Shown here: positions 16,601 through 29,016 of the stretch, piece by piece
How the letters are laid out: each line of letters starts with the position of its first letter
Numbering within the stretch: position 1 is the stretch's first letter
Source of the DNA: Oscillospiraceae bacterium
GTDB lineage: Bacteria > Bacillota > Clostridia > Oscillospirales > Ruminococcaceae
DNA: 64,000 bases
NCBI GenBank assembly: GCA_031282245.1
Contig: JAITEB010000041.1
Location: 1-64,000 of the forward strand
Reading direction: 5' to 3'
Notes under the pieces: model-generated
Database searches by the model: none
Seen by the model: the letters and a program-made list of their open reading frames with translations, nothing else
What the model was told of the DNA's origin: nothing
Translations under genes and position numbers: made by a program

Positions 16601-17372
16601 TGCCGCCCGCGCGCTGGGCTGGAAGGTTATGACCCCTGTCTTCGACGGCGCGCACGAAACTGATATAGTGGGCTGTCTTGAAGAGGCGGGTTTGCGTTCT
16701 GACGGCAAAACTGTACTCTACGACGGGCGAACGGGCGAACCTTTTGATAACTTTGTGACTGTGGGCTGCATGTACTTTCTTAAACTGCACCATCTGGTTG
16801 ACGATAAAATTCACGCGCGATCTACCGGACCCTATTCGCTTGTAACGCAGCAGCCGCTGGGCGGCAAGGCGCAATTCGGCGGCCAGCGCTTCGGCGAAAT
16901 GGAAGTCTGGGCGCTGGAGGCTTACGGTTCGGCTTACACTCTGCAGGAAATTCTTACTGTCAAGTCCGACGATATAGTAGGCCGCGTCAAGACTTACGAG
17001 GCGATTGTCAAAGGCCAGAATGTCCCGAAAGCGGGCGTTCCGGAGTCTTTCAAAGTGCTTATAAAAGAGCTGCAGTCGCTGTCGCTGGATATGAAAGTTC
17101 TGGATAAAGAGGGAGAAGAGATTGACCTGAAACAGTCTTTTGATGACGACGATAACGTCGGCATCGGAAAGGTCGACGAGGATTTCCCCGTAGCCGTAGA
17201 GGACGGCAATATGGAGGACGGCGGCTTTTTGATAAGAGAAGCCGGCGAAGATACGGACGAGATTTTCAGCGACGGCATTCTTGGCGCACCCGGCGAAGAA
17301 GAACCGGACAGCTACAGCGACGGCTACGACGCGGGTTTGGATTTTGATTTGGATTACGCTGAGGATATGTGA
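13614..17372 (+). CDS. rpoB: RNA polymerase beta subunit
   Basis: The subunit has 1252 residues from ATG 13614 ([10 protein letters not shown], then [18 protein letters not shown]), which aligns with other Firmicutes RpoB starts; the upstream in-frame ATG at 13545 adds only unrelated residues. The rifampicin pocket is wild type: [20 protein letters not shown] and [17 protein letters not shown]. Downstream [15 protein letters not shown] and [20 protein letters not shown] are the conserved active-centre and C-terminal clamp motifs. After the conserved end comes an acidic Asp/Glu/Gly-rich tail of about 75 residues, longer than usual. It is followed after 66 bp by rpoC. The usual upstream rplJ-rplL genes are absent; a dedicated promoter is present. 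Confidence 0.99.
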   Translation: MVNVKSVNLGKNERKSFARINEVLDMPNLIEVQKNSYEWFLKEGLRDVLNDVSSISDYTGNLVLDFVDYRLDDKPKYAVEECKERDATYAKPMRVKAQLLNKETGEIKEQEIFMGDFPLMTDSGTFIINGAERVIVSQLIRSPGVYFNMSYDKTGKKLFAATIIPNRGAWLEYETDSNDVFYVRIDKNRKLPVTTFLKALGLGSEAEITAMFGEDDRLLATFLKDPAKNTEEALLEVYRKVRPGEPPTVESAITHINGLFFEPRRYDISRVGRYKYNKKLALLNRIVGLKLLEPVADPLTGELIAEDGEIISREKAGRIQNAGVSRVLVDADGRAVRIFSNGMVDIKNYINLDIKTLESLGINEMVSFEALCRILEQNLEGEELKEEIRRRADDLIPKNITKDDIFASINYLCNLGYEIGVTDDIDHLGNRRIRSVGELLQNQFRIGFSRMERVIRERMTLQAQDMEVITPQALINIRPVVASIKEFFGSSPLSQFMDQTNPLAELTHKRRLSALGPGGLSRDRAGFEVRDVHYTHYGRMCPIETPEGPNIGLISYLATFAKINEYGFIEAPYRRVDRPHGKILDEVVYMTADVEDNYVVAQANEPLDENGRFANRRVTARYRDQIIEISREMVDYMDVSPKMVVSVATAMIPFLENDDANRALMGANMQRQAVPLLKTESPIVGTGMEYKAAIDSGVVVLSKHSGYAEKVSADNISIRTDRGELVSYKLIKFLRSNQGTCINQRPIVSQGDRIEAGDVIADGPATSHGEISLGKNMLIGFMTWEGYNYEDAVLINERLVRDDVFTSIHIEEYETEARDTKLGAEEITRDIPNVGDDMLKDLDDHGVIRIGAEVTAGDILVGKVTPKGETELTAEERLLRAIFGEKAREVRDTSLRVPHGERGIVVDVKVFTRENSDELSPGVNMIVRCYIAQRRKISVGDKMAGRHGNKGVVSRILPQEDMPFLPDGTPLDIVLNPLGVPSRMNIGQVLEVHLGYAARALGWKVMTPVFDGAHETDIVGCLEEAGLRSDGKTVLYDGRTGEPFDNFVTVGCMYFLKLHHLVDDKIHARSTGPYSLVTQQPLGGKAQFGGQRFGEMEVWALEAYGSAYTLQEILTVKSDDIVGRVKTYEAIVKGQNVPKAGVPESFKVLIKELQSLSLDMKVLDKEGEEIDLKQSFDDDDNVGIGKVDEDFPVAVEDGNMEDGGFLIREAGEDTDEIFSDGILGAPGEEEPDSYSDGYDAGLDFDLDYAEDM

Positions 17373-17438
17373 TTTCTATGCGTTCATGGCCGCCCGGCAT
17401 CCCAGCAACTTTTTTAAAAAGAAGGAAAGAGGCACTGT

Positions 17439-21170
<3,732 letters not shown>

Positions 21171-21178
21171 AAAAGAAC

Positions 21179-21218
21179 CGGCGGGGGAGGGAGCGTGTGC
21201 GGCGCGCCGCCCCCGCCG
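21179..21218 (+). terminator. GC-rich hairpin after rpoC
   Basis: CGGCGGGGG (21179-21187) pairs with CCCCCGCCG (21210-21218). There is no T-run, and the uvrC ribosome-binding site (GAGGTG) follows within 10 bp, so it may be an attenuator or mRNA-stability hairpin between rpoC and uvrC instead of a full terminator. Confidence 0.4.
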
Positions 21219-21240
21219 CATAGTTCGAGGTGATTTTAGT

Positions 21241-23082
21241 ATGATACATAACCCGCGTTTACAGTATCTGCACGAAAAGACGCTGAAGCTTACGCAGGAA
21301 AGCGGCTGCTACCTGATGAAGGACAGCGGCGGGGCTATTATATATGTGGGCAAGGCCAAAAACCTGAAAAACCGTGTGAGCAGCTATTTCAGATACAGCG
21401 GCGTCCACGAAGCGAAAACCGCCAAAATGGTCGAATCTGTTTTTGACTATGACTATATCGTCACAGGCAGTGAGTTTGAGGCCCTTGTGCTGGAGTGCGG
21501 TTTGATAAAACTGCATATGCCCAAATATAATATTCTGCTCAAAGACGACAAAGGCTATCACTATATTAAGATAAGCGCCGAAAAATACCCCCGGATTACC
21601 GCCGCTCCGCACAAGGCAGAGGACGGCGCGCGCTATATTGGGCCTTATACAAGCTCTTTTGCGGTTACCCAGGCGGTGGAAGAGGCAAATAAAGCTTTTT
21701 TGCTGCCAATTTGCACGCGCAGGTTTCCGGATGATTTTGGCAAACAGCGCCCCTGCCTGAATTTTTACATAAAGCAATGCATGGGGCTGTGCCGCGGCTC
21801 GGTCAGCCGCGAGGAATACGCGCAAACTCTTGCGGATTCGATCTCTTTCCTGACCGAGAAAAGCGCGGATACTATTAAAAACCTTGAGAAGCAAATGCTG
21901 GCCGCCTCCGAAAATCTGGAGTTTGAAAAGGCGGCCAGGCTCCGCGACCGCATCCATGCCATACAGAAAATTAACGAAAAGCAGAAAGTGATGTTTACCT
22001 TTGCGGAGGATCAGGACGTTATCGCCCTTGCCATGCGCAAGAACGACGCCTGCGCGCTTATTCTTAAATTCAGAAACGGCCGGCTTGTGGACAAAGTTCA
22101 CTACGAGCTGGGCGAGATAGACAATCTTGAGGAGGCGCGGGAAGAATTCATACAGCTTTATTACTCCAATTCCTCTCACGAGATCCCCGGGGCTATTTCC
22201 CTTGACGGCGAGATCCCCAACTTTGATTTGATAACGGAGCTTCTCAGCGAGCGGCTGGGCAGAAAAGTCCGGCTTTTCGTCCCCATAAAGGGCGAAGCAA
22301 AGCGTTTAAGCGAAATGGCCTCTCAAAACGCCGCGGAAATGCTCAGTTTTGACAAAGACATTTCCGCAAAAGAGCTTTCGGCTCTGGACGAGCTTGCGCG
22401 GCTTCTGGGGCTTAAATCCACGCCCGTCTATATAGAAGCCTATGATATTTCAAACCTGGGCGCGAGCGACATGGTGGCCGGGATGGTCGTTTTTGAGAAC
22501 GGCAGGCCGAACAAAAAATTTTACAGGCGGTTTTCTATAAAGACGCTGGAAGGCCAGAACGACTACGGCGCCATGGCTGAAGTCGTCACACGGCGTTTAA
22601 ATCACTACCGGGAAGAAAAAGAAACGGGCGAAGGCTTTGGCCGCCTGCCTGATTTAATCCTGCTGGACGGCGGCAAAGGGCACGTGTCGACGGTCCGGCC
22701 GATAGTCAGCCGCTTCGGGCTTGATATTCCCGTTTTCGGCATGGTCAAAGACGGCAGGCACAAAACACGAGCCATCGCCGAGAATGGCGGAGAGATCGCA
22801 ATCAAGCCCAGCCGGGCTGTTTTTGGTCTTGTCTACAGGATTCAGGAGGAAGTGCACCGGTTTTCTGTGGAATACCAGCGCAGGCGCCACGGCAGGAGCG
22901 CTTTTGAAAGCAGTCTCACCAAAATAGAAGGCATAGGCGCGGCGCGGGCAAAAAACCTTATGAAAAAGTTTAAGACCGTCAGGGCTATCGGCGAGGCCGG
23001 CCTGGACAGCCTTCGGGAAACGCCGGGCATGACAAGAGCAAGCGCGGAAAAGCTTTATGCCTATTTTCATCACAGCGACTGA
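21241..23082 (+). CDS. uvrC: Excinuclease ABC subunit C
   Basis: The protein has 613 residues, a normal UvrC length. The GIY-YIG nuclease domain at the N-terminus contains SGCYLMKDSGGAIIYVGKAK and NLKNRV; it makes the 3' incision. A UVR motif (LEFEKAARLRDRI, about 220-232) binds UvrB. The RNase-H-like half that makes the 5' incision has YDISNLGASDMVAGMVV and LILLDGGKGHV. A C-terminal helix-hairpin-helix pair (IEGIGAARAKNLMKKF) binds DNA. GAGGTG lies 7-8 nt before the ATG. uvrA and uvrB are not in the window. It lies just after rpoC and may share its transcript. Confidence 0.97.
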   Translation: MIHNPRLQYLHEKTLKLTQESGCYLMKDSGGAIIYVGKAKNLKNRVSSYFRYSGVHEAKTAKMVESVFDYDYIVTGSEFEALVLECGLIKLHMPKYNILLKDDKGYHYIKISAEKYPRITAAPHKAEDGARYIGPYTSSFAVTQAVEEANKAFLLPICTRRFPDDFGKQRPCLNFYIKQCMGLCRGSVSREEYAQTLADSISFLTEKSADTIKNLEKQMLAASENLEFEKAARLRDRIHAIQKINEKQKVMFTFAEDQDVIALAMRKNDACALILKFRNGRLVDKVHYELGEIDNLEEAREEFIQLYYSNSSHEIPGAISLDGEIPNFDLITELLSERLGRKVRLFVPIKGEAKRLSEMASQNAAEMLSFDKDISAKELSALDELARLLGLKSTPVYIEAYDISNLGASDMVAGMVVFENGRPNKKFYRRFSIKTLEGQNDYGAMAEVVTRRLNHYREEKETGEGFGRLPDLILLDGGKGHVSTVRPIVSRFGLDIPVFGMVKDGRHKTRAIAENGGEIAIKPSRAVFGLVYRIQEEVHRFSVEYQRRRHGRSAFESSLTKIEGIGAARAKNLMKKFKTVRAIGEAGLDSLRETPGMTRASAEKLYAYFHHSD

Positions 23083-23217
23083 CTTTGTTCAAATAATCCT
23101 GTTGAATTTTTTTGCTGTATGCTTTACTATGAAGGCGGCTTGTTGTCTGTAATAAATTCATGCCCGGATACAGACACTGTAATAGACGAATAATATATAA
23201 AAAGGGATAATAATTCT

Positions 23218-23766
23218 ATGCGCATTATAACAGGTTTGGCCAAAGGCCGCAAAATCGAAAGCCCGGAGGGTGAAAACACCCGTCCCACAGGCGGCCGCGT
23301 CAAAGAGGGGCTTTTCAGCGCGATACAGTTCGATATCCCCGCCGCGCGGATTCTTGATCTTTTCGCCGGCAGCGGCCAGCTTGGGCTTGAGGCGCTAAGC
23401 CGCGGCGCAAAAAGCTGTGTTTTTGCCGAGAATGACAGAAGCTGCCAGGAGATTCTCCGCAAAAATATCAAAAATACAGGTTTTGAGGAAGTTTCAAAGC
23501 TGATTCCTGGGGATGCTCTGCGCTTTCTCCTGTCCTGCCGGGAGAAATTTGATATAATATTTATTGACCCGCCGTATAAAAGCGGCCTGTATGGGGATAT
23601 TCTTGATAAAATTCAGGACAGGCTCTCGGACAGCGGCCTTGCGGCTTTCGAGAGCGGCATAAAAGAAGACTTCCCGGAGCGGGCGGGCAGGCTTTTTCTT
23701 TCCCGTTCTTACCGCTACGGAAAGACAAAAATCACAATCTACAAGAAGGACGGGCAAAAAGAATGA
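23218..23766 (+). CDS. rsmD: 16S rRNA (guanine-966-N2)-methyltransferase
   Basis: The enzyme has 182 residues. SAM-binding motif I is ILDLFAGSGQLGLEALSRG, and the catalytic N6/N2-methyltransferase motif DPPY is present in IIFIDPPYKSGLY. The start MRIITGLAKGRKIESPEG, with RPTGGRVKEGLFS, is typical of RsmD, which methylates G966 of 16S rRNA in the small-subunit head. Its stop overlaps the coaD start (ATGA), the standard rsmD-coaD pair in Firmicutes. Confidence 0.95.
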   Translation: MRIITGLAKGRKIESPEGENTRPTGGRVKEGLFSAIQFDIPAARILDLFAGSGQLGLEALSRGAKSCVFAENDRSCQEILRKNIKNTGFEEVSKLIPGDALRFLLSCREKFDIIFIDPPYKSGLYGDILDKIQDRLSDSGLAAFESGIKEDFPERAGRLFLSRSYRYGKTKITIYKKDGQKE

Positions 23767-24263
23767 ACGCTGCAATATGTTCGGGAAGCTTTGACCCCGT
23801 CACAGTGGGTCATATAGATATTATAACGCGTTCCAGCAGGCTTTTTAACGAGGTTGTCGTCCTTGTTTTAGTCAACCCAAACAAGACGCCCGCTTTTACC
23901 CTGGAAGAAAGGCTGGAGTTTATCAGGAGAAGCGTCGCCAGCCTTCCGAATGTCCGGGTTGACGTTTTCGAAGGGCTTTTGGCGGACTATGCCAGAAAAA
24001 TCGGAGCAAACACAGTTGTCAGGGGACTGCGGGCAATTACGGACTTTGAGTCGGAGTTCCAGATGGCGCTTATCAACAAGCGGCTGTATCCGGAAATGGA
24101 GACCGTTTATCTCAACACATCGGCCGAAAACATGTACTTAAGCTCCAGCATAGTCAAGCAGATTGCGATGTTCGGCGGCGACATCGCCCCGTTTGTGCCT
24201 GAAGAAATATTCAAAGACGTAAAAGCAAAGCTTATTCCCGAAAGGCAGGCTGAACAAAAATGA
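23763..24263 (+). CDS. coaD: Phosphopantetheine adenylyltransferase
   Basis: This enzyme has 166 residues, the usual length. The nucleotidyltransferase signature is CSGSFDPVTVGHIDII, with the TxGH motif; VVRGLRAITDFESEFQMA and the C-terminal YLSSSIVKQIA (the ISSxxxR-like loop) are also typical. It catalyses 4'-phosphopantetheine plus ATP to dephospho-CoA, the penultimate step of CoA synthesis, as a cytosolic hexamer. It overlaps rsmD by 4 bp upstream and the next gene by 4 bp downstream, indicating translational coupling. Confidence 0.97.
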   Translation: MNAAICSGSFDPVTVGHIDIITRSSRLFNEVVVLVLVNPNKTPAFTLEERLEFIRRSVASLPNVRVDVFEGLLADYARKIGANTVVRGLRAITDFESEFQMALINKRLYPEMETVYLNTSAENMYLSSSIVKQIAMFGGDIAPFVPEEIFKDVKAKLIPERQAEQK

Positions 24264-24712
24264 CAATAGAAGAAATTCTTGACTCAATCGAAGACATGCT
24301 AGAAAAATCCTGGGGACTGCCGCTAAGCGGCGGGCGCGGGCTTATTGACGTCGAACGCCTTCACGATATGGTCTATGATATACGCAAGAATATTCCCGTC
24401 GAGATCAAGCACGCCAAGGCTATTGTTGCCGACAGGGCGGATATTATCCAAGGCGCCAAACACGAGGCCGAGGAGATTATCAAAAAGGCAGAAGACCGCG
24501 CCCGGCGTCTGGTTCACGACGATGAAATCACAAAGCAGGCGCGGGAAAAAGCCACCGAGATACTCAGCGCGGCCCATCTTCAAAGCCATCAGATGAAAAA
24601 AGCCGCTTCCGATTTTGCCGAGAGGATTCTGGGCGATACCGAGCGCGTTCTTGCTTCGTCTTTCAACGAGGTTAAGACGGCTAAGCAGGAACTTAAATCC
24701 AAGAAAAAGTGA
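24260..24712 (+). CDS. Conserved coiled-coil protein translationally coupled to coaD
   Basis: The product has 150 residues, almost entirely charged amphipathic helix: ILDSIEDMLEKSW at the N-terminus, then a long Ala/Glu/Lys-rich stretch (AEEIIKKAEDRARRLV) resembling the b subunit of F-type ATP synthase, ending in Lys. It has no membrane segment, so it is not AtpF. Small helical proteins of this type often follow coaD in Clostridia; the function is unknown to me. The start overlaps the coaD stop (ATGA). A terminator follows. Confidence 0.8.
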   Translation: MTIEEILDSIEDMLEKSWGLPLSGGRGLIDVERLHDMVYDIRKNIPVEIKHAKAIVADRADIIQGAKHEAEEIIKKAEDRARRLVHDDEITKQAREKATEILSAAHLQSHQMKKAASDFAERILGDTERVLASSFNEVKTAKQELKSKKK

Positions 24713-24715
24713 CGC

Positions 24716-24747
24716 AAAAAAAGGCCGCCGGCTCCGGCGGCCTTTTT
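24716..24747. terminator. Intrinsic terminator between convergent operons
   Basis: GGCCGCCGG and CCGGCGGCC form a 9-bp stem with an A-run before and a T-run after (AAAAAAA and TTTTT). Ends the coaD operon and probably the minus-strand GNAT gene. Confidence 0.9.
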
Positions 24748-24752
24748 AATTT

Positions 24753-25202
24753 TTACAGGATTTTGACAAAATGCTTGTGATCTTTCAAGGCTTTATATTG
24801 ACGCGCCTCATAAAAACTATGCGCGCCATGTCTCTCTTCGCCGGAATCCAGCCTGATCCCTTCCGCGCCGGTGTTCCTCGCCCATTTCTCGGCTCTCTCC
24901 AGCAGAAGGGCGGCTATGCCCCGCCTCCTGTAAGTCTCCTCGACGGCCAGCGCGAGTATATTCTTCATGTGCTGAGAATAAAGGCAGTCATAGTCGTTAA
25001 CATGAATATAGCCCACAACTGCGCCGTTTTCGCCTTTGTTTTCGTCAACGGCGGTATAAATCTTGTGGCTGCTCATTTTCAGCAAAAGCTCAAGGCGTTT
25101 TTTGGCGTCGCCGGTATTCGTTTCATAGCCCAGGCAATTTTTATTAAGCTTAGCTATGCATTCATAGTCGCCCAGAACCGCTTCTCTTATTGATATTTTC
25201 AA
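24753..25202 (-). CDS. GNAT-family N-acetyltransferase
   Basis: The product has 149 residues from a TTG start at 25202 (GGGAG 7 nt upstream). It opens with ISIREAVLGDYECIAKLN, typical of GNAT. The acetyl-CoA loop is VEETYRRRGIAALLLERAE (RRxGIG/A motif), and the C-terminus has the usual SFYEARQY segment. The acceptor substrate is unknown. Monocistronic or first of the minus-strand series that follows. Confidence 0.85.
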   Translation of the reverse strand: MKISIREAVLGDYECIAKLNKNCLGYETNTGDAKKRLELLLKMSSHKIYTAVDENKGENGAVVGYIHVNDYDCLYSQHMKNILALAVEETYRRRGIAALLLERAEKWARNTGAEGIRLDSGEERHGAHSFYEARQYKALKDHKHFVKIL

Positions 25203-25245
25203 GTCAATACTCCCTTTTACGCTCTTATGTATAATTATTTTTTTG

Positions 25246-25845
25246 TCAGGCCGAAAGAAATCGGCTGCCTTTTATAGTAAACCTCCACAAAAAATCTTTC
25301 GCCTCTCCGGAGTAGTCTATATTTCTCCTCTTTGATGCACTGATCAGGTCTTCGGGCAAATCCGGCCTGTTTAAAATATACAGCGTTTCGCCGCAAAGGT
25401 CAAGCCCATTTGAAACTTTTGAAAGCCCAAGCGCTTTTGAAAGACAGCCCGGCCCTCTGCAAAGCCTGTGCGGGTCGTCCGTGCCCCGCCTTTTTTTCAT
25501 CAGTTCCAGGCCGTCTATAGGCTCAAGCGAACGTATCAGCGCGCATTCCGGGATATTTTCGCCGTTGGCCGAAACGTTCAGGCAGAAATAAACGCCGTAT
25601 ATCATATAAACATAGGCAAAGCCGCCGCTCCCGTAGAGGATCTCCGTGCGCGGCGTGGGCCTGCCGGAACAGGCGTGCGCAGCTTTGTCCAGCGTCCCCA
25701 TATAGGCTTCGGTTTCGGTTATTATTCCGGAAACATCCCCTTCCGGGCTTTTGCTGACGATAATTTTTCCAAGCAGTTTTTGCGCAAGGCTAAGCCCGTC
25801 GCAAAGATAAAACCGCCTGTCCGGTTTTTGAAGCGTTTCAGACAT
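25246..25845 (-). CDS. 3-methyladenine DNA glycosylase (AAG/MPG family)
   Basis: The glycosylase has 199 residues from ATG 25845; a TTG two codons upstream, closer to GGAGG, is also possible. AAG-family motifs: LGKIIVSK, the catalytic-Glu region GIITETEAYMG with DKAAHA, YGSGGFAYVYMIYGVYFCLN (base-flipping tyrosines) and RCxGPG-like LCRGPGCLSKALG. It excises alkylated bases such as 3-methyladenine and hypoxanthine in base excision repair. Length and motifs are complete. No repair genes adjoin it. Confidence 0.93.
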   Translation of the reverse strand: MSETLQKPDRRFYLCDGLSLAQKLLGKIIVSKSPEGDVSGIITETEAYMGTLDKAAHACSGRPTPRTEILYGSGGFAYVYMIYGVYFCLNVSANGENIPECALIRSLEPIDGLELMKKRRGTDDPHRLCRGPGCLSKALGLSKVSNGLDLCGETLYILNRPDLPEDLISASKRRNIDYSGEAKDFLWRFTIKGSRFLSA

Positions 25846-25969
25846 GGCCAATCAAACCTCCGCCGCATGACTTTTTTATTATAACGCCGCTAAATCAAAA
25901 ATATTGTCTGGAGTTGCGCTGAAGAGCATAAAATTTCCCGAGAACCGACAGGGGATATATTTCGCGTCC

Positions 25970-26470
25970 TTACAGGAGTTTCTCATATAAATTAAATCTG
26001 CCTTTTCTGTAGTCCGCCTCCCCGCATTTCCGGCAGCCCTGTCCCTGATAAAGCCTGTTTGAAGCCGTGTTAAGCGTGTAAGCGTCCAGCCTCAGCGAGA
26101 CAGAACCCAGGCTTTTGGCAATACTTTCCGCCTGCGCGAAAGCCGCCTTGCCAACGCCCTGTCCTTGCAAATCCGGATCGACGCAGAAACGGTGAAGCGC
26201 AATCCAGGCGCCGTCTTTATTCAGCCAGCTGCCCCGCTCATACAGCGGCGCTTCGCGGTTGAGGACGAAAACAGCGGCGATTTCCCCCTTTGCTTCCAGC
26301 ACATGCATCTCGCGGTTTTTTATATCTTTGGCGGCATTTTCGTCATTAGGGTATATCTCATCCCACTGGTACACGCCTTTTGCAATCAGATCCGCGGTCA
26401 CTCTTTTGAATAAATTGCAGACGGCTCTGTAGTCTTTTTCTTCTGCCGGGCGGCAGATATAAGTTCCCAC
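25970..26470 (-). CDS. GNAT-family N-acetyltransferase
   Basis: The protein has 166 residues from a GTG start. GNAT pattern: YICRPAEEKDYRAVCNLF at the N-terminus, DGAWIALHRFCVDPDLQG and QGVGKAAFAQAES (acetyl-CoA pyrophosphate loop), and SNRLYQGQGCRKCG near the C-terminus. It is not closely similar to the GNAT at 24753-25202. Substrate unknown. It lies 23 bp downstream of the transglutaminase lipoprotein gene and probably shares its transcript. Confidence 0.85.
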   Translation of the reverse strand: MGTYICRPAEEKDYRAVCNLFKRVTADLIAKGVYQWDEIYPNDENAAKDIKNREMHVLEAKGEIAAVFVLNREAPLYERGSWLNKDGAWIALHRFCVDPDLQGQGVGKAAFAQAESIAKSLGSVSLRLDAYTLNTASNRLYQGQGCRKCGEADYRKGRFNLYEKLL

Positions 26471-26493
26471 AAATCCCGCCCCTTTCCTGGAAA

Positions 26494-27549
26494 TTATTTC
26501 TCCAATATGCGCGGCCAGCCCTCAAATTTAACCATAATGATATCGGCATAGTCGCGCCGTTCCGCCTCGTCGATATAGTCGCTTGCAAATTCCCGGTTAT
26601 AGCCCAGATAGCGCCCGAAAACAGGCGGCTCCACATTAAGCGCTATCGGCTCCAGTTTGCCATGGACGGCTTCATACGCGCTCAGTTCCGCGGCCAGTTC
26701 CTCCCGCAGGGCGGGAATGTCGGGCTTTGGCTTCTGGGCGACGGTCTGCGGGGGCGGCGTGGGATAATCCTGCGGGCAGGCGGGAGGAGTGTAATAAGCC
26801 GCGATTTCTTCGTTCTGGTCAGGTTTAAGCACGCCGTAATCAATCAGGTTCCGCCCCCAGCGGTGGGAAGCCTGCATGTAGCTGTCGCCGCGCATAAAAT
26901 ATTTATAAACAACAGTGTTGTTCCTGACAATCCCGTCTTCCAGTTCCGGATCAACATGGTACCAAAGCCCGTCTACTTTGACGACGGACCAGGCATGGTC
27001 AACAAAAAAGCCTTCCCTGTGGTAAGTCAGTCCGGTCACAAACTCCGCTTCCATGCCCATTGCGCGCAGAAGCATGACCTGTGTGGCCGCGTAATCCTCA
27101 CAGGTGCCTATGCCGAACAGAATAACGCTTTGCGTCCGGGCTTCCACAAACGAAGGCACAGCGTCGCCCTCGCCTCGTATACGCCATATATCAAGGCCGA
27201 CCGAAAAAGCGTAGCTTGCGTTTTCAATCAGCCAGTCAAAAACGGCTTTAGTTTTATCAAACTCCGTCATTCCGGGCTGTTCTATCCCGGCGGCCGTGCG
27301 GGCGACAAGCCGGCTGATATAACTTTCGCGCGGGACTTCCGGAACTTCTTCCGGAGCGTTTGATTCTTCCGGCGGAGACTCCGCGCTTTCGGGAAACTCT
27401 CCGACGGATGAAACGGGATTGTTCTCAAACTGCGGCAAAGGAAGCTCAGACGCGGTTTCTTCGGACTGCCGCGCGGGCGGGGTGCAGGCGCCCGTCATAA
27501 TAGCGGCCGTCATAATCAGGACTATAAATAATCTTTTAATTTTATGCAT
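26494..27549 (-). CDS. Transglutaminase-like lipoprotein
   Basis: This exported protein has 351 residues. Its lipoprotein signal peptide has a basic start (MHKIKRLF), a hydrophobic core and lipobox MTGAC with Cys22. A Pro/Glu/Ser-rich linker (about 25-75) follows. The transglutaminase-like (papain-fold) core has all three catalytic residues: Cys in GIGTCEDYAATQ, His in VDHAWSVVKV and Asp in WYHVDPELED. In Clostridia such surface proteins are candidate wall or adhesion proteases; the substrate is unknown. GGAGG lies 9-10 nt before the ATG. Confidence 0.88.
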   Translation of the reverse strand: MHKIKRLFIVLIMTAAIMTGACTPPARQSEETASELPLPQFENNPVSSVGEFPESAESPPEESNAPEEVPEVPRESYISRLVARTAAGIEQPGMTEFDKTKAVFDWLIENASYAFSVGLDIWRIRGEGDAVPSFVEARTQSVILFGIGTCEDYAATQVMLLRAMGMEAEFVTGLTYHREGFFVDHAWSVVKVDGLWYHVDPELEDGIVRNNTVVYKYFMRGDSYMQASHRWGRNLIDYGVLKPDQNEEIAAYYTPPACPQDYPTPPPQTVAQKPKPDIPALREELAAELSAYEAVHGKLEPIALNVEPPVFGRYLGYNREFASDYIDEAERRDYADIIMVKFEGWPRILEK

Positions 27550-27595
27550 GTCGGCATTACCTCCGCTGTTTGCGCTTTGTAACTATGCCGGAGAT

Positions 27596-28870
27596 CTAAT
27601 ATTTTTTAATAAGAATTTTCCGCAAATCCGAAACCATGTAGAGCGAACCGCTGGCTATAATACAGCCGTCTTTCCCGCAGAGACTTTCCGCAAGCGCTAT
27701 AGCCCTGTACGGTTCGTCCTCTATAAAAGCTTCGCAGAGCGGCGCGGCCGCCTCCGCCAAAATCGCGCTTTCCGCCGCCCGCGGGTTGTCCGGCTTTGTG
27801 AATATCATCTTGTCAGCAAGCGGCGCGACAAGTTCTATAACATTCCGCCAATCTTTGTCGGCAAGCATACCGAAAATAAATATTTTGGGCCTTTGCTCAA
27901 TTTTTTTCACATATGCCGCCAGCGCCCTGGCCTTATCAATATTGTGAGCGCCGTCCAGTATAATAAGCGGTTTTTTTGAGATAATCTCCAGCCTTGCCGG
28001 GAAACGGACGTTTTCCAGACCGGAGCAAAGCGCCCCGTCGCTGATGCTAAAGCCCTGCCTGCGCAGTTCTTCAACCACAGCCAGAACCGTCAGCGCGTTC
28101 GCCGCCTGATGCTCGCCCGGCAGAGCTATTTTTACAGGCAGACCCCTGTAACTTGTTCTGGTTTCAAACATCCCGGATTCTATTTTGCCCAAATCACCCC
28201 AATCCGGCAGCACAAGCCGGTTATTTTTCTCTTCGCACTGGCTTTTAATCACGCCCAAAGCCTCCGGTTTCTGCGAGGGATAAGAAACGGTCACCCCGCC
28301 CTGCTTGATAATGCCGCATTTTTCCCATGCGATTTTTTCTATCGTGTCGCCCAAAAATTCCGTGTGGTCAAAGCCTATCAGCATAATTACATAAACAAGC
28401 GCGCCGCCGATTATATTTGTGCTGTCCAGCCTGCCGCCAAGACCAACCTCAAGACAGACTATATCGCACTGTTCCCGGAAAAAATAAAGCATGGCGGCGG
28501 CGGTCGTCACTTCATACATGGTCGGGCAGCGACCGGCGTTTTTCATGTGTTCGGCGGCCCCAATGACTGGCCCGGCAATTTCGGCGAATTTATCTTCCGG
28601 AATCATCTCTCCGTTTATTTGAATTCTTTCCCGGAAATCTATAATAAACGGGGAGATGTCCATGCCGGTTTTATACCCGGCCTCTTTCAGGATTGAGGCC
28701 AGCATGGCCGTTGCGGAGCCTTTGCCGCTTGTCCCGGCAACATGCACAAACCGGAGCTTTTCCTGCGGGTTGCCCAAAAGCTCCAGAAGTTCGCGTATAC
28801 GCTCCAGTCCAAGTTTTGAGCCAAGGCCGTAAAGCGAATATATATAATCAAGCGCTTGCTGATAGTTCAC
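27596..28870 (-). CDS. folC: Folylpolyglutamate synthase / dihydrofolate synthase
   Basis: The enzyme has about 424 residues from GTG 28870 (VNYQQALDYIYSLYG), where FolC proteins usually begin; the frame is open to a TTG at 28918 and contains another GTG at 28879, so the start is uncertain. The Mur-ligase-type P-loop is HVAGTSGKGSATAML, followed by TGMDISPFIIDFRERI and C-domain DGAHNIDKA. It adds glutamates to tetrahydrofolates and may also make dihydrofolate; the monofunctional or bifunctional state cannot be told from sequence alone. An intrinsic terminator upstream separates it from the AIM24 gene. Confidence 0.93.
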   Translation of the reverse strand: MNYQQALDYIYSLYGLGSKLGLERIRELLELLGNPQEKLRFVHVAGTSGKGSATAMLASILKEAGYKTGMDISPFIIDFRERIQINGEMIPEDKFAEIAGPVIGAAEHMKNAGRCPTMYEVTTAAAMLYFFREQCDIVCLEVGLGGRLDSTNIIGGALVYVIMLIGFDHTEFLGDTIEKIAWEKCGIIKQGGVTVSYPSQKPEALGVIKSQCEEKNNRLVLPDWGDLGKIESGMFETRTSYRGLPVKIALPGEHQAANALTVLAVVEELRRQGFSISDGALCSGLENVRFPARLEIISKKPLIILDGAHNIDKARALAAYVKKIEQRPKIFIFGMLADKDWRNVIELVAPLADKMIFTKPDNPRAAESAILAEAAAPLCEAFIEDEPYRAIALAESLCGKDGCIIASGSLYMVSDLRKILIKKY

Positions 28871-28914
28871 TCTTTGCACAACCTGTCCGCATATGCGAGT
28901 AATTTTAAAATAAT

Positions 28915-28957
28915 ACAAAAAAGGCCGAGAGAAACCACAAATCTCTTTCAGCCTTAT
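28915..28957 (-). terminator. Intrinsic terminator of the AIM24-family gene
   Basis: On the minus strand AAGGCTGAAAGAGA pairs imperfectly with TCTCTCGGCCTT and is followed by TTTTTT; about 60 bp after the AIM24 gene and just before folC. Confidence 0.75.
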
Positions 28958-29016
28958 TTTTTTTTGCTTTTTGGCTAAATCCAGCCTGTGGCCAAATCCA
29001 AAATTATGCCCGGTAT

